The translations under genes were made by a program, and so were the position numbers. The notes under the pieces are model-generated. The model was not told the DNA's origin, did not search any database, and saw nothing but the letters and a program-made list of their open reading frames with translations. A stretch of DNA of 64,000 nucleotides from Pseudomonas sp. 31-12 (GTDB lineage: Bacteria > Pseudomonadota > Gammaproteobacteria > Pseudomonadales > Pseudomonadaceae), in NCBI RefSeq assembly GCF_003151075.1, contig NZ_CP029482.1, positions 2,666,001 to 2,730,000 of the forward strand, given 5' to 3'. Shown piece by piece: positions 33,776-42,263 of the stretch; positions within the stretch are counted from its first letter, which is position 1; each line of letters opens with the position of its first letter.

Positions 33776-35149
33776 TCAATAGCGCTCGAAACCGCGCTGC
33801 AATTCCCAGTCGGTGATACGCCGGTCGTACTCTTTCTGCTCCCATTCGGCGGTGTGCACGTAGTGGTCGATCACTTCATCACCGAACGCTTCGCGCAACA
33901 TCGTCGAGCTCTGGAGCGCGGCGCAGGCTTCGCGCAAAGTCTTCGACACCTCCGGCAGATGTTCGTCAACGTAGGCATCGCCTTCGAAGGGCGGCGTGAG
34001 GTTGAGCTTCTCGTCGATACCCGCCAGGCCCGCGGCAATCAACGCGGCGAACGCAAGATAAGGGTTGAGATCGGCGCCGCCGATGCGGCATTCGATGCGG
34101 ATGGATTTGCTGCTTTCCGCACACAGACGAAAGCCTGCGGTGCGATTGTCGCGACTCCAGACCGCCCGGGTCGGCGCAAAGGTGCCGGCCTGGAAACGCT
34201 TGTAGGAGTTGATATAGGGCGCGAGAAAGCAGGTGATGTCGTTGGCATATTTCAGCTGCCCGGCCACCCACGCACGCATGAGTTTCGACATGCCGAACTC
34301 AGCCTTGGCGTCGAAGAACAGCGGTTTTTTGCCGTTCTTGTCCCATAGCGAATTGTGGATATGGCTGCTGGAACCGGCGGCGTCATACCGCCACTTGGCC
34401 ATGAACGTGATCGCCTTGCCTTGCAGCTGCGCGATCTCTTTGCAGGCGTGCTTGATGATGACGTGGTGGTCGGCCATGGTCAGCGCATCGGCGTAACGAA
34501 TGTTGATCTCTTCCTGGCCCGGGCCCCATTCACCCTTGGAGTTTTCCACGGGAATGCCGGACGCCTGCAGATGCTTGCGAATCGCCCGCAGCACCGGCTC
34601 CTCGCGAGTGGTCTGGAGGATGTTGTAATCCTCGATGTAGTGGCCGGCAGTCTTCGGCTTGAGGTAATTGCGTTTGTGGATAGCCTCGTAGCTTTCGTCG
34701 AACAGATAGAACTCAAGTTCCGAGGCGAACATGCCGGTGTAGCCGCGTTCGCGCAGTCGCTCGATCTGCTTTTTCAGGATCGCCCTCGGGCTGTGCGGCA
34801 GGTCGCGCCGATGGTGGTGATCGAGCACGTCGCACAACACCAGCGCCGTGCATTCGAGCCAGGGCACTCGCCGCAACGTCGACATGTCAGGCTTGAGGAC
34901 AAAGTCGCCGTAGCCTTTGCTCCAACTGGCAGCGGCGTAACCCGGCACGGGTTCCATGTCGATGTCGTCGGCCAACAGGTAATTGCAGCAGTGGGTTTCT
35001 TCATGGCCGCTGTCGATGAAAAACTCGACCTGGAATCGCTTGCCGACCAGTCGGCCTTGCATGTCGACCATGCAAACAAGAACAGTATCAATTTCGCCGG
35101 AGGCGGCAGCACGCTTGAGTTGATCAAAACTGAGGAGGGGCTCGGTCAT
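33776..35149 (-). CDS. glutamine synthetase-like gamma-glutamyl-amine ligase (PuuA/IpuC type)
   Basis: A 457-residue glutamine-synthetase-fold ligase, first gene of the operon. Visible features are the N-terminal beta-grasp domain (VLVCMVDMQGRLVGKRF), FASELEFYLFDESYEAI with metal-binding Glu, GEWGPGQEEINIRYADAL, FMAKWRYDAAGSSSHIHNSLWD, and RIECRIGGADLNPYLAFAAL. These are typical of the gamma-glutamylpolyamine/ethanolamide/isopropylamide synthetase branch, which lacks the adenylylation site of GlnA. It ligates glutamate to an amine using ATP. The start at 35149 (MTEPLLSFDQLK) with GAGG upstream is chosen; the frame continues to 35248 without homology. Confidence 0.88.
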   Translation of the reverse strand: MTEPLLSFDQLKRAAASGEIDTVLVCMVDMQGRLVGKRFQVEFFIDSGHEETHCCNYLLADDIDMEPVPGYAAASWSKGYGDFVLKPDMSTLRRVPWLECTALVLCDVLDHHHRRDLPHSPRAILKKQIERLRERGYTGMFASELEFYLFDESYEAIHKRNYLKPKTAGHYIEDYNILQTTREEPVLRAIRKHLQASGIPVENSKGEWGPGQEEINIRYADALTMADHHVIIKHACKEIAQLQGKAITFMAKWRYDAAGSSSHIHNSLWDKNGKKPLFFDAKAEFGMSKLMRAWVAGQLKYANDITCFLAPYINSYKRFQAGTFAPTRAVWSRDNRTAGFRLCAESSKSIRIECRIGGADLNPYLAFAALIAAGLAGIDEKLNLTPPFEGDAYVDEHLPEVSKTLREACAALQSSTMLREAFGDEVIDHYVHTAEWEQKEYDRRITDWELQRGFERY

Positions 35150-35583
35150 CACGTAGTCCTGCGTGAAATGGTTGGGCCTGTCTGAAATAGCTGTTGCAGA
35201 CGCTCTCCAGAACAACCCAAAACCTGCAGACGCGAGCATCGTGTGCAATAAGCTGCTCTAAGCTTAGCCTACGGTTGCTGAACGCAAGTTTGGCGATCGA
35301 CGCCAAGTGAATAGGGCTGGGCCTGTGCGCCTATACCGCCCCGCGCCAGAAACAGCGCAATTTTTAAACCTTTCATGTCGTTCACCTTTTCGTCTTGATT
35401 GAGCCGGGCTCACCGGGTAGAGACGATGCTAGGGGCTTGGCGCTTCCCCAAATAGCGGTCCGCTGGACAAACACTGTTGCCGGATCGGGCATGAATGGCA
35501 GGCGTCGAAAAAGCCAATGGCGCTGCGTCTGCGCCTATGGCATCGTCGAAACAATAAGTCGTACAGCAAACAGGATCAGCACG
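35150..35583. promoter_or_regulatory. Divergent control region of the gamma-glutamyl-amine operon
   Basis: 434 bp between the GS-like gene (minus) and the LuxR gene (plus), with no supportable gene. It must contain the promoters of both. A weak inverted repeat TAGCTGTTGCAGACG/CCTGCAGACGCGAGC-like arrangement lies near 35188-35238; I see no certain operator. Confidence 0.45.
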
Positions 35584-36588
35584 ATGAAGGAGGGTGATGA
35601 GGTCGGCGCGCAGCCGTCGATGGCAACGCTCAAGGCGTTCAATCGTTGCGTGCTGCACCTGGGGCGGCTGGCTCGGGAGCGCGGCGCCTCGCAGTTCATC
35701 GCTGAAGGCCTGCAAGCGTTCCGCCAACTGGTGCCCTTTGCGTCGGCGTGGTGGGGCGAGATGTCCGCGTCAGCCGGCAACGCACCGCCTAAAAGCTGGA
35801 TGCACGGGCGCATTAACCTGCCCGAATCGTTTGCCGTTGAATGGCACAAGAGTGCGGGCAGCGACAAATTTTCCCACGACACCTTGAGCCAACCCGGTGC
35901 GGTGGTGCGCGACAGCGGCTTCACCGATCCTGATGAAGCGGTGGACGCCTTTGCCCGGCGCCATGACCTCTATCATCCGATGTGCATCACCTTCGAGTTG
36001 CCCGAAAGCGGCTTGATGTTTTTCGTCTGCCTCTATCGTGGCATGGATGCTCCGGCGTTCAGCGATAGCGAGGCCGCGTTGTTTTCGGCCTTCTGCGATC
36101 ACCTGTTGCAGCTGTGGCGATTTCAGGTGCAAGACATGATCCGCGTCGACACGGGCAACGGCGCGAGCGACTTCGGTGTGGCGCGCATGGACGGCAGTCT
36201 GCTGTACGTGGGCGCCAGCCTGTGCGCCGCCATCCAGCGCGAGTTGCCCGGGTGGAGCGGTTCGATGCTGCCGGCCGAGGTGATCGGGCAACTGCAAAAG
36301 GCCCCTTGCGTGATGCGTCTGGGCCGGTGTGCGCTGACGCTGAGTCCCAACGCAGAGCATGTGATTCTGTCGCTCGAAGCGCAGTCGCGCGCAGCAGTAC
36401 TCCCGCCACGGGAACGGACGGCGGCGATGCTGTTTGCGGCGGGTCATTCCTATAAAGAAATTGCGAAAATCCTGACCCTGAGCCCGGCGACCGTGCGCAC
36501 TTATCTGCGCAACTGCTACTTGCAGCTCGGCGTGAAAAGCAAGGTCGAACTGGGTTCCGTCCTGCGAGACGCCACACGCCGCGATTAA
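35584..36588 (+). CDS. LuxR-family transcriptional regulator
   Basis: A 334-residue regulator. The N-terminal about 260 residues form an effector/sensor domain without recognisable receiver or AHL-binding signature (FASAWWGEMSASAGN, FHDLYHPMCITFELP-like stretches). A C-terminal GerE-type HTH at about 272-330 has LPPRERTAAMLFAAGHSYKE, then IAKILTLSPATVRTYLRN. The ATG at 35584 is used; a frame extension to 35395 is GC-biased noise. It is divergent from the gamma-glutamyl-amine operon, so is most likely its activator. No luxI is near, so quorum sensing is not supported. Confidence 0.85.
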   Translation: MKEGDEVGAQPSMATLKAFNRCVLHLGRLARERGASQFIAEGLQAFRQLVPFASAWWGEMSASAGNAPPKSWMHGRINLPESFAVEWHKSAGSDKFSHDTLSQPGAVVRDSGFTDPDEAVDAFARRHDLYHPMCITFELPESGLMFFVCLYRGMDAPAFSDSEAALFSAFCDHLLQLWRFQVQDMIRVDTGNGASDFGVARMDGSLLYVGASLCAAIQRELPGWSGSMLPAEVIGQLQKAPCVMRLGRCALTLSPNAEHVILSLEAQSRAAVLPPRERTAAMLFAAGHSYKEIAKILTLSPATVRTYLRNCYLQLGVKSKVELGSVLRDATRRD

Positions 36589-36623
36589 CGCCACAAATCT
36601 CTCCAACTAAAATACAGGCCCCA

Positions 36624-36713
36624 TGTGGGAGCGGGCTTGCTCGCGAAAGCGGTGTATCAATCAACGTTAATGTTGAATTTGATTGCCTCTTCGCGAGCAA
36701 GCCCGCTCCCACA
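36624..36713. repeat. REP pair (REPIN)
   Basis: TGTGGGAGCGGGCTTGCTCG (36624-36643) and its inverted partner CGAGCAAGCCCGCTCCCACA (36694-36713) with a 50-nt spacer. Confidence 0.9.
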
Positions 36714-36868
36714 AGGGGAAATTGTTGCTGGGCTATTTTTGTTGCCCCTCCTCATTTGTGGAGGTCCCGCAGGCGGCGGCGCTCTATAGGGTATGCCCTG
36801 CATATCAGGGGCTTGCACGGCAGTCTGTCCGGGCCACTTCCAAAACTATAAGAACAGAGGTGAGGCAG

Positions 36869-38710
36869 TTGAAATTTTCCAGGCTGTTTATCGCGGTTGC
36901 GACCACTACGGCACTTGCTTCCATGGCGCTCGTGGGGTGCCAGACCCAAAGCACGACGCCCGCCGACACGGTGATGCGCAACGGCTACGTCTACACCGTC
37001 GATGGCCAGAACTCCGTGCAGCAGGCGATTGCCGTTTCGGGCGGGAAGATCGTTTATGTCGGCAGCGACGAAGGGGTTTCTGCGTACATCGGCAAGCAGA
37101 CCCAGTTGATCGATCTGGCCGGGCGCATGCTGATGCCGGGTTTCATTGATGCGCACATGCACCCGGGGGACGGCGGTCGCGCCATGACCTTGTGCGACCT
37201 GAAATACCAGACGATGACGCGCAAGGTATTCCAGGAAACCATTCAAGCCTGTCTGGACGCCGACAAGGACAAGGGCCCCGACGTCTGGCTCGAAGTCGGC
37301 AGCTGGGATCGCATGGGCATGGACGGACTCGACGGCGACCCGGACAAATCAACGCTGGACGCGCTCAAGACCCAGCGTCCGATCCAGGTCCGCTCCACCG
37401 ACTTCCATACCGTGCTGACCAACTCCCGCGGCCTGGCCGTGGCCGGCATCAACAAAAACACCGCCAATCCGAGCGATGGCAAATACGTGCGTGACAGCGC
37501 CGGCAACCCGAACGGCATCTGCGAAGACGGCGCGGCCGATGCCATGGCCGCCGTGGTGCCGCCCGCCACCGACGCCGAAAAACTCAACCAGACCCGCGCC
37601 GCGCTCGACGCGATGCGCCAGCAAGGCATCACCAGTTTCTTCGATGCCTTGTCAGGGCCCGAAAACGGCAAGGCGTTCACCAGCCTGCAGCAGTCGGGCG
37701 AGCTGACCGCCCGGGCCTTGCTGGCGATCAAACTGGCCCCGGCCGCTGCTGCTGCGGATCCAACAAAAACCATCGCCGAAGCCAAGGCATTGGCCACGAC
37801 TTACGATCAGGGCGAAGCCAAAGTCGCGCCGGGCGTGAGCATGCGCCACGTCAAATTGTTCATGGACGGCATCATCAATGCCCCGGCGGACACCGGGGCA
37901 ATGCTGACGCCGTACTTGAAAAATGCCGGAACCGAAAAGGCACCGAAGTGGACAGCGGGCAAGAACGTCGGTGAGCTGTACTTCCCGTCGCAAGTGCTCA
38001 AGCCGTTGCTGTTGCAAGCCGTACAGGCCGGCCTCGACCCGCACCTGCACGCCACCGGTGACCGCGCGGTGCGTGACTCGCTGAACGGCATCGAATACGT
38101 ACGTCAGCAATTGCCTGGCAATGGTTTTCGCCCGGCGATCACTCACAACGAGTCCGTGGACCCTGCCGACTATCCACGCTTCAAGGCCCTCGACGTGACC
38201 GCCAACATGTCCTTCCAGTGGGCCCAGCAGGCACCGTCCACCATCGACGGCACCAGCGATCACCTCGGTGCCCAGCGTTTCGCTCGCATGGAACCGTCGG
38301 GCAGCATCGCCCGGGCCGGCGGTCGCGTGGCGTATGGCAGTGACTGGCCTGTCGACCCGCTCGACGAGTTCCTCGCGTTGAAGATCGGCGTCACCCGCTC
38401 AGGCGATCCGCAAAACCCACACAGCTACGGCCCCAAGTACGCCGGCCGGCTGAATGCCGACCCGGCACTGTCGCGCACGGAGGTGCTGCGCACCATCACC
38501 ATCAACGCTGCCGAACAGCTGAAACTGGACGCGGTGGTCGGCTCGGTGGAAGTGGGCAAGTTCGCCGACCTGATCGTCCTGGACAAGAACTTCATGCAAG
38601 TGCCTGAGGATGAATTGGCCCGAAATGAAGTGCTGATGACGGTGGTCGGCGGCAAGGTTGTGTGGGCCAAGGCGCCGCTTGTGGCTGGCGTACAAAAGCC
38701 GATCCAATAA
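36869..38710 (+). CDS. lipoprotein amidohydrolase (family 3, YtcJ-like)
   Basis: A 613-residue protein starting at TTG 36869. GAGGTGAGG lies upstream and a lipoprotein signal peptide follows (KFSRLF, hydrophobic core, lipobox LVGC). Mature residues begin CQTQSTTPADTV, so it is an envelope-anchored metal-dependent hydrolase. The YtcJ-like amidohydrolase has MPGFIDAHMHPGDGG (HxH metal motif), a central HATGDRAVRDSLNG, and YGSDWPVDPLDEF near the C-terminus. A longer forward frame to 36683 is not protein-like. A second NCS1 permease lies just downstream beyond a REP pair, so it may release a cyclic or amide compound for import. Confidence 0.85.
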   Translation: MKFSRLFIAVATTTALASMALVGCQTQSTTPADTVMRNGYVYTVDGQNSVQQAIAVSGGKIVYVGSDEGVSAYIGKQTQLIDLAGRMLMPGFIDAHMHPGDGGRAMTLCDLKYQTMTRKVFQETIQACLDADKDKGPDVWLEVGSWDRMGMDGLDGDPDKSTLDALKTQRPIQVRSTDFHTVLTNSRGLAVAGINKNTANPSDGKYVRDSAGNPNGICEDGAADAMAAVVPPATDAEKLNQTRAALDAMRQQGITSFFDALSGPENGKAFTSLQQSGELTARALLAIKLAPAAAAADPTKTIAEAKALATTYDQGEAKVAPGVSMRHVKLFMDGIINAPADTGAMLTPYLKNAGTEKAPKWTAGKNVGELYFPSQVLKPLLLQAVQAGLDPHLHATGDRAVRDSLNGIEYVRQQLPGNGFRPAITHNESVDPADYPRFKALDVTANMSFQWAQQAPSTIDGTSDHLGAQRFARMEPSGSIARAGGRVAYGSDWPVDPLDEFLALKIGVTRSGDPQNPHSYGPKYAGRLNADPALSRTEVLRTITINAAEQLKLDAVVGSVEVGKFADLIVLDKNFMQVPEDELARNEVLMTVVGGKVVWAKAPLVAGVQKPIQ

Positions 38711-38729
38711 AGGCCAAACACAAAACCCT

Positions 38730-38820
38730 TGTGGGAGCGAGCCTGCTCGCGATAGCGGTGTGTCAGCCAGCATAAATGTCGACTGACACTCCCTCATCGC
38801 GAGCAGGCTCGCTCCCACAG
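38730..38820. repeat. REP pair (REPIN)
   Basis: TGTGGGAGCGAGCCTGCTCG (38730-38749) and inverted CGAGCAGGCTCGCTCCCACA (38800-38819), between two same-strand genes. Confidence 0.9.
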
Positions 38821-38876
38821 GTTCTGCGCCATAGATGATCGTCAGTAGCGTCCACCCATAACAAGAGAACACCGTA

Positions 38877-40274
38877 ATGACCCAACAACGAAGTCCCCTG
38901 ATCGAGACCCGTTCGATCGATTTCATCCCCGAGGCCGAGCGTCATGGCAGCCTCTACAGCCAGTTCACCCTGTGGCTCGGTGCCAACCTGCAAATCACCG
39001 CCATCGTCACCGGCGCACTGGCCGTGGTGCTGGGCGGTGACGTGTTCTGGTCGCTCATCGGCTTGCTGATCGGCCAGGTGCTCGGCGGCGCGGTCGTGGC
39101 CTTGCACGCCGCCCAGGGACCTAAGCTCGGGCTGCCGCAGATGATCTCCAGTCGTGTGCAATTCGGAGTCTATGGGGCGGCGATCCCGATTGTGCTGGTG
39201 TGCCTGATGTACCTCGGTTTCAGCGCCACCGGCGCGGTCCTGTCGGGGCAAGCCATTGCGCAACTGATCCATGTCAGCGACAGCGCCGGCATCCTGATTT
39301 TCGCCGCCTGCATCGCGTTTCTGACGATCTTCGGCTATCGGGTCATTCATCTGGTCGGACGGGTGGCCAGCGTGTTGGGCATCATTGCCTTTGCCTATCT
39401 GTTTACCCGGCTGATGACGCTCAATGATATCGGCCTGTTGCTGGAAAACCGTCACTTCGGCTGGAGCACCTTCCTGCTGGCCGTGTCGCTGTCCGCGTCC
39501 TGGCAAATCGCCTTCGGCCCCTACGTGGCCGACTACTCACGCTACTTGCCGAGCAAAACCTCGTCCTGGAAGACCTTCGCTGCCGTCGGCCTGGGCACCG
39601 TGCTCGGCGCCCAGGCGTCCATGGTGCTGGGTGTGTTTGCCGCAGCGTTGGCCGGCGTGAATTTTCGCGGTCATGAAGTGGCAACCATCGTCGGCCTGGG
39701 CAGTACCGGGGTGATGGCCTCGCTGCTGTACTTGAGCGTGGTGTTCGGCAAGGTCACGGTGTCGACGCTCAACGCGTATGGCAGCTTCATGTGCGTGGCG
39801 ACGATCATCAGTGGCTTTCGCAGCCGTCTCGAAATCACCGCCCGCCAGCGCATGGTGTTTGTGCTGTTGATTGTCGCGGCGTCCACCACGTTGGCGCTGC
39901 TGGGGCAGTACTCGTTCCTAAACTCGTTCAAGTACTTCATCCTGTTTCTACTGACCTTTTTCACGCCGTGGAGCGCGATCAACCTGGTGGATTACTACTT
40001 CATCAACAAGGAACGCTACGACATTCCGGCGTTGTCCGATCCGGCAGGCCGTTATGGTCGCTGGAACGTACGCGGGATCAGCGTGTATGTCATCGGCGTA
40101 TTGATCCAGTTGCCTTTCGTCGACACGCATTTTTACTCCGGACCGATGGTCGCGCAGCTCGGTGGTGTCGATATTTCCTGGATCGTCGGGCTGGTGGTGC
40201 CGGGCATTCTCTACTACCTGCTGGCGAGAACATCAGCGGTGGCGGTGGTGCCTGAGGAGCCTTCAAAGGCCTGA
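38877..40274 (+). CDS. NCS1-family nucleobase-type permease
   Basis: A 465-residue inner-membrane transporter, second NCS1 member of the window. It has the IDFIPEAERHGSLYSQFTLW start, GPKLGLPQMISSRVQFGVYGA, and FGPYVADYSRYLP, matching the motifs of the 3486-4985 permease; the two differ widely in sequence. About 12 helices. AAGAGAACACCG lies before the ATG. It follows the lipoprotein amidohydrolase (separated by a REP pair) and may import its product. The substrate is unknown: a purine, pyrimidine, hydantoin or related ring. Confidence 0.88.
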   Translation: MTQQRSPLIETRSIDFIPEAERHGSLYSQFTLWLGANLQITAIVTGALAVVLGGDVFWSLIGLLIGQVLGGAVVALHAAQGPKLGLPQMISSRVQFGVYGAAIPIVLVCLMYLGFSATGAVLSGQAIAQLIHVSDSAGILIFAACIAFLTIFGYRVIHLVGRVASVLGIIAFAYLFTRLMTLNDIGLLLENRHFGWSTFLLAVSLSASWQIAFGPYVADYSRYLPSKTSSWKTFAAVGLGTVLGAQASMVLGVFAAALAGVNFRGHEVATIVGLGSTGVMASLLYLSVVFGKVTVSTLNAYGSFMCVATIISGFRSRLEITARQRMVFVLLIVAASTTLALLGQYSFLNSFKYFILFLLTFFTPWSAINLVDYYFINKERYDIPALSDPAGRYGRWNVRGISVYVIGVLIQLPFVDTHFYSGPMVAQLGGVDISWIVGLVVPGILYYLLARTSAVAVVPEEPSKA

Positions 40275-40434
40275 ATCAACGACTTACAAAGTGAATGCGC
40301 CGGTCTCCGGCAGGTCTTGAAGCGTCTCCTATACTGATCCGCGTTGACAGGTTCAACACAGATCCCGAACGCCGTTGGAACCGCGACTCGCGTTCCGACG
40401 GCTTCCCTACGAACTCACCCTCAGGAGAACAATC

Positions 40435-41088
40435 ATGACCATCCGCATTGGCGACGAAGCACCGGACTTTACCGTCGAAAGCACCGAAGGCACGCTGCAT
40501 TTCCATGAGTGGATCGGCGACAAGTGGGCAATTCTGTTCTCGCATCCCAAGGACTTCACCCCGGTGTGCACCACTGAACTCGGTTACATGGCAGCGCTCA
40601 AGCCGGAGTTCGACAAACGCAACACCAAGGTGGTCGGCCTCAGCGTCGACCCCGTCAGTAACCATGCAAGCTGGGCCAAGGACATCGAAGAAACCCAGGG
40701 GCATGCGGTCAACTACCCCATGATCGGCGACGAGAACCTGGTGGTGGCCAAGCTCTACGACATGATCCATCCAAATGCCAGCGGCGGCGCACGCACGGCC
40801 GTGGACAACGCCACGGTGCGTTCCGTGTTCATCATCGGGCCGGACAAAAAGGTCAAGGCGATGCTCATCTACCCGATGAGCGCCGGGCGCAACTTTGATG
40901 AGGTACTGCGCCTGCTCGATGCGCTGCAATTGAATGCCAAGCACACCGTTGCCACCCCGGTTAACTGGCGTCCGGGTGAAGATGTGATCATTCCGACTTC
41001 GGTGTCCGATGAGGACGCGAAGAAGAAATACCCGGATGGTTTCAAAACGGTGAAACCTTATTTGCGCACGGTGGCGCAACCGAAGTAA
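40435..41088 (+). CDS. lsfA: 1-Cys peroxiredoxin (LsfA/Prx6 family)
   Basis: A 217-residue cytosolic peroxiredoxin. The peroxidatic Cys lies in HPKDFTPVCTTELGYM (about residue 47) with Thr and a downstream Arg, and there is no second catalytic Cys. The C-terminal extension (TPVNWRPGEDVIIPTSVS) matches the Prx6-like LsfA of Pseudomonas, known from oxidative-stress and sulfate-starvation responses. The ATG at 40435 with CAGGAGAAC is the start. Monocistronic or with the GNAT gene 24 nt downstream. Confidence 0.92.
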   Translation: MTIRIGDEAPDFTVESTEGTLHFHEWIGDKWAILFSHPKDFTPVCTTELGYMAALKPEFDKRNTKVVGLSVDPVSNHASWAKDIEETQGHAVNYPMIGDENLVVAKLYDMIHPNASGGARTAVDNATVRSVFIIGPDKKVKAMLIYPMSAGRNFDEVLRLLDALQLNAKHTVATPVNWRPGEDVIIPTSVSDEDAKKKYPDGFKTVKPYLRTVAQPK

Positions 41089-41112
41089 CTCATACGTACG
41101 GAGACCCTCAGC

Positions 41113-41571
41113 ATGGCCGTTCAAGTCTTGCGCGTCGACACAACGCACATCGACAAAATCGCGAGTCTCTTCGACGCTTATCGAGGCTTTTACGGCCAGC
41201 CTTCGAACTTGCAGCAGTCCCGCGGTTTCATCGCCGAACGTATTGACCGGGACGAATCCGTGATCTTTTTCACATCGGACCTTTCCGGTAATGCGTTGGG
41301 GTTCGTCCAGCTGTACCCAACATTTTCCTCCATCGACGCCCACCGGACCTGGCTGCTCAGCGACCTGTTCACCGCTCCCGAAGCACGGGGGCAGGGTGTG
41401 GGGAGGCTACTGATGAAAGCTGCCCGAGACTTTGCGCTATCGACTGGCGCCAAGGGCATGGTGCTGGAAACGGCTACGGATAATTTCGGCGCTCAGCGGT
41501 TGTATGAGTCGTTGGGTTACGTGCGCGACACCGGTTATTACACCTACTGCCTCGACTTGAAGCAGGGTTGA
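41113..41571 (+). CDS. GNAT-family N-acetyltransferase
   Basis: A 152-residue acetyl-CoA-dependent acetyltransferase. The acetyl-CoA pyrophosphate loop is seen in LFTAPEARGQGVGRLLMKAA, and the C-terminal strand in DNFGAQRLYESLGYVRDTGY. TACGGAGACC precedes the ATG. It starts 24 nt after the peroxiredoxin, so is probably co-transcribed. The acceptor molecule is unknown. Confidence 0.88.
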   Translation: MAVQVLRVDTTHIDKIASLFDAYRGFYGQPSNLQQSRGFIAERIDRDESVIFFTSDLSGNALGFVQLYPTFSSIDAHRTWLLSDLFTAPEARGQGVGRLLMKAARDFALSTGAKGMVLETATDNFGAQRLYESLGYVRDTGYYTYCLDLKQG

Positions 41572-41623
41572 CTGAGTCACGTTACCCCTGTTGCCACTGG
41601 CGAAGCCTGCGCAGACTCGGCAG

Positions 41624-42070
41624 CTACACGGCAGGCGGTGATTTTGGCACCAGAAAGATGACCCCATGCGCTTCGGCAATCTCGAGTATCCGCGGCAAAT
41701 CCTCCGGCACCCTTAATTGATCCACCGCCGCAAAAAACTGCCCGCCCCGTGGATCCGACACCACGCCAATCATCTTCGCGGTAGGGCTGATGTTCTTGTA
41801 GGCATGGATGGATCCGCCGGGGATATGCACGTACCCCCCGGCAGAGACAGTGGTGGACTTGCCCGCCACAGTCACTTCGACCTGGCCGTCGACCACGTAG
41901 AACGCTTCGTCCCAAGGATGAAAATGCGGCGGCGGTCCACCGCCTTGCACGCCTTCCTGAATATGCATTTCAAAGGGCTTGCTCAGGTCGCCGCCCGCGA
42001 GAATCGTGATCGCCTCGCCCACGACATTCACCGGCGCAGGCGCTTGTTCGATGACGTGCACCGTTCGCAT
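41624..42070 (-). CDS. cupin-domain protein
   Basis: A 148-residue single-domain cupin. Motif 1 is GGGPPPHFHPWDEAFYVVDG (two His and Glu as metal ligands), and the second cupin motif is GGYVHIPGGSIHAYKNIS. The start at 42070 (MRTVHVIEQAP) is preceded by GGAGAG; the extension to 42097 is not conserved-looking. Metal-dependent enzymes such as isomerases and dioxygenases share this fold, as do regulators and binding proteins, so the function is open. Convergent with the GNAT gene. Confidence 0.85.
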   Translation of the reverse strand: MRTVHVIEQAPAPVNVVGEAITILAGGDLSKPFEMHIQEGVQGGGPPPHFHPWDEAFYVVDGQVEVTVAGKSTTVSAGGYVHIPGGSIHAYKNISPTAKMIGVVSDPRGGQFFAAVDQLRVPEDLPRILEIAEAHGVIFLVPKSPPAV

Positions 42071-42263
42071 GATTACTCTCCGAAGATGAGTCAACACCCA
42101 CTGAGTATATGCCTGGCGCGTCAGCCAAGCGGCGCCCCCACAAGCCCGTCCGTCAGGGCAAATTCAACGCCAATTGAATTTTTATCCAGGCAAATCGCTC
42201 TGCTGATGTAGAGACCTGTTGATTCAGCGTCCTGCCACTGGCCTCAGACCGAGAGATGCGCCC

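Noticed and set aside
35584..36588. A quorum-sensing role for the LuxR-type regulator.
   Set aside because: No luxI-like gene is near, and the N-terminal part lacks the typical AHL-binding residues that I can recognise.
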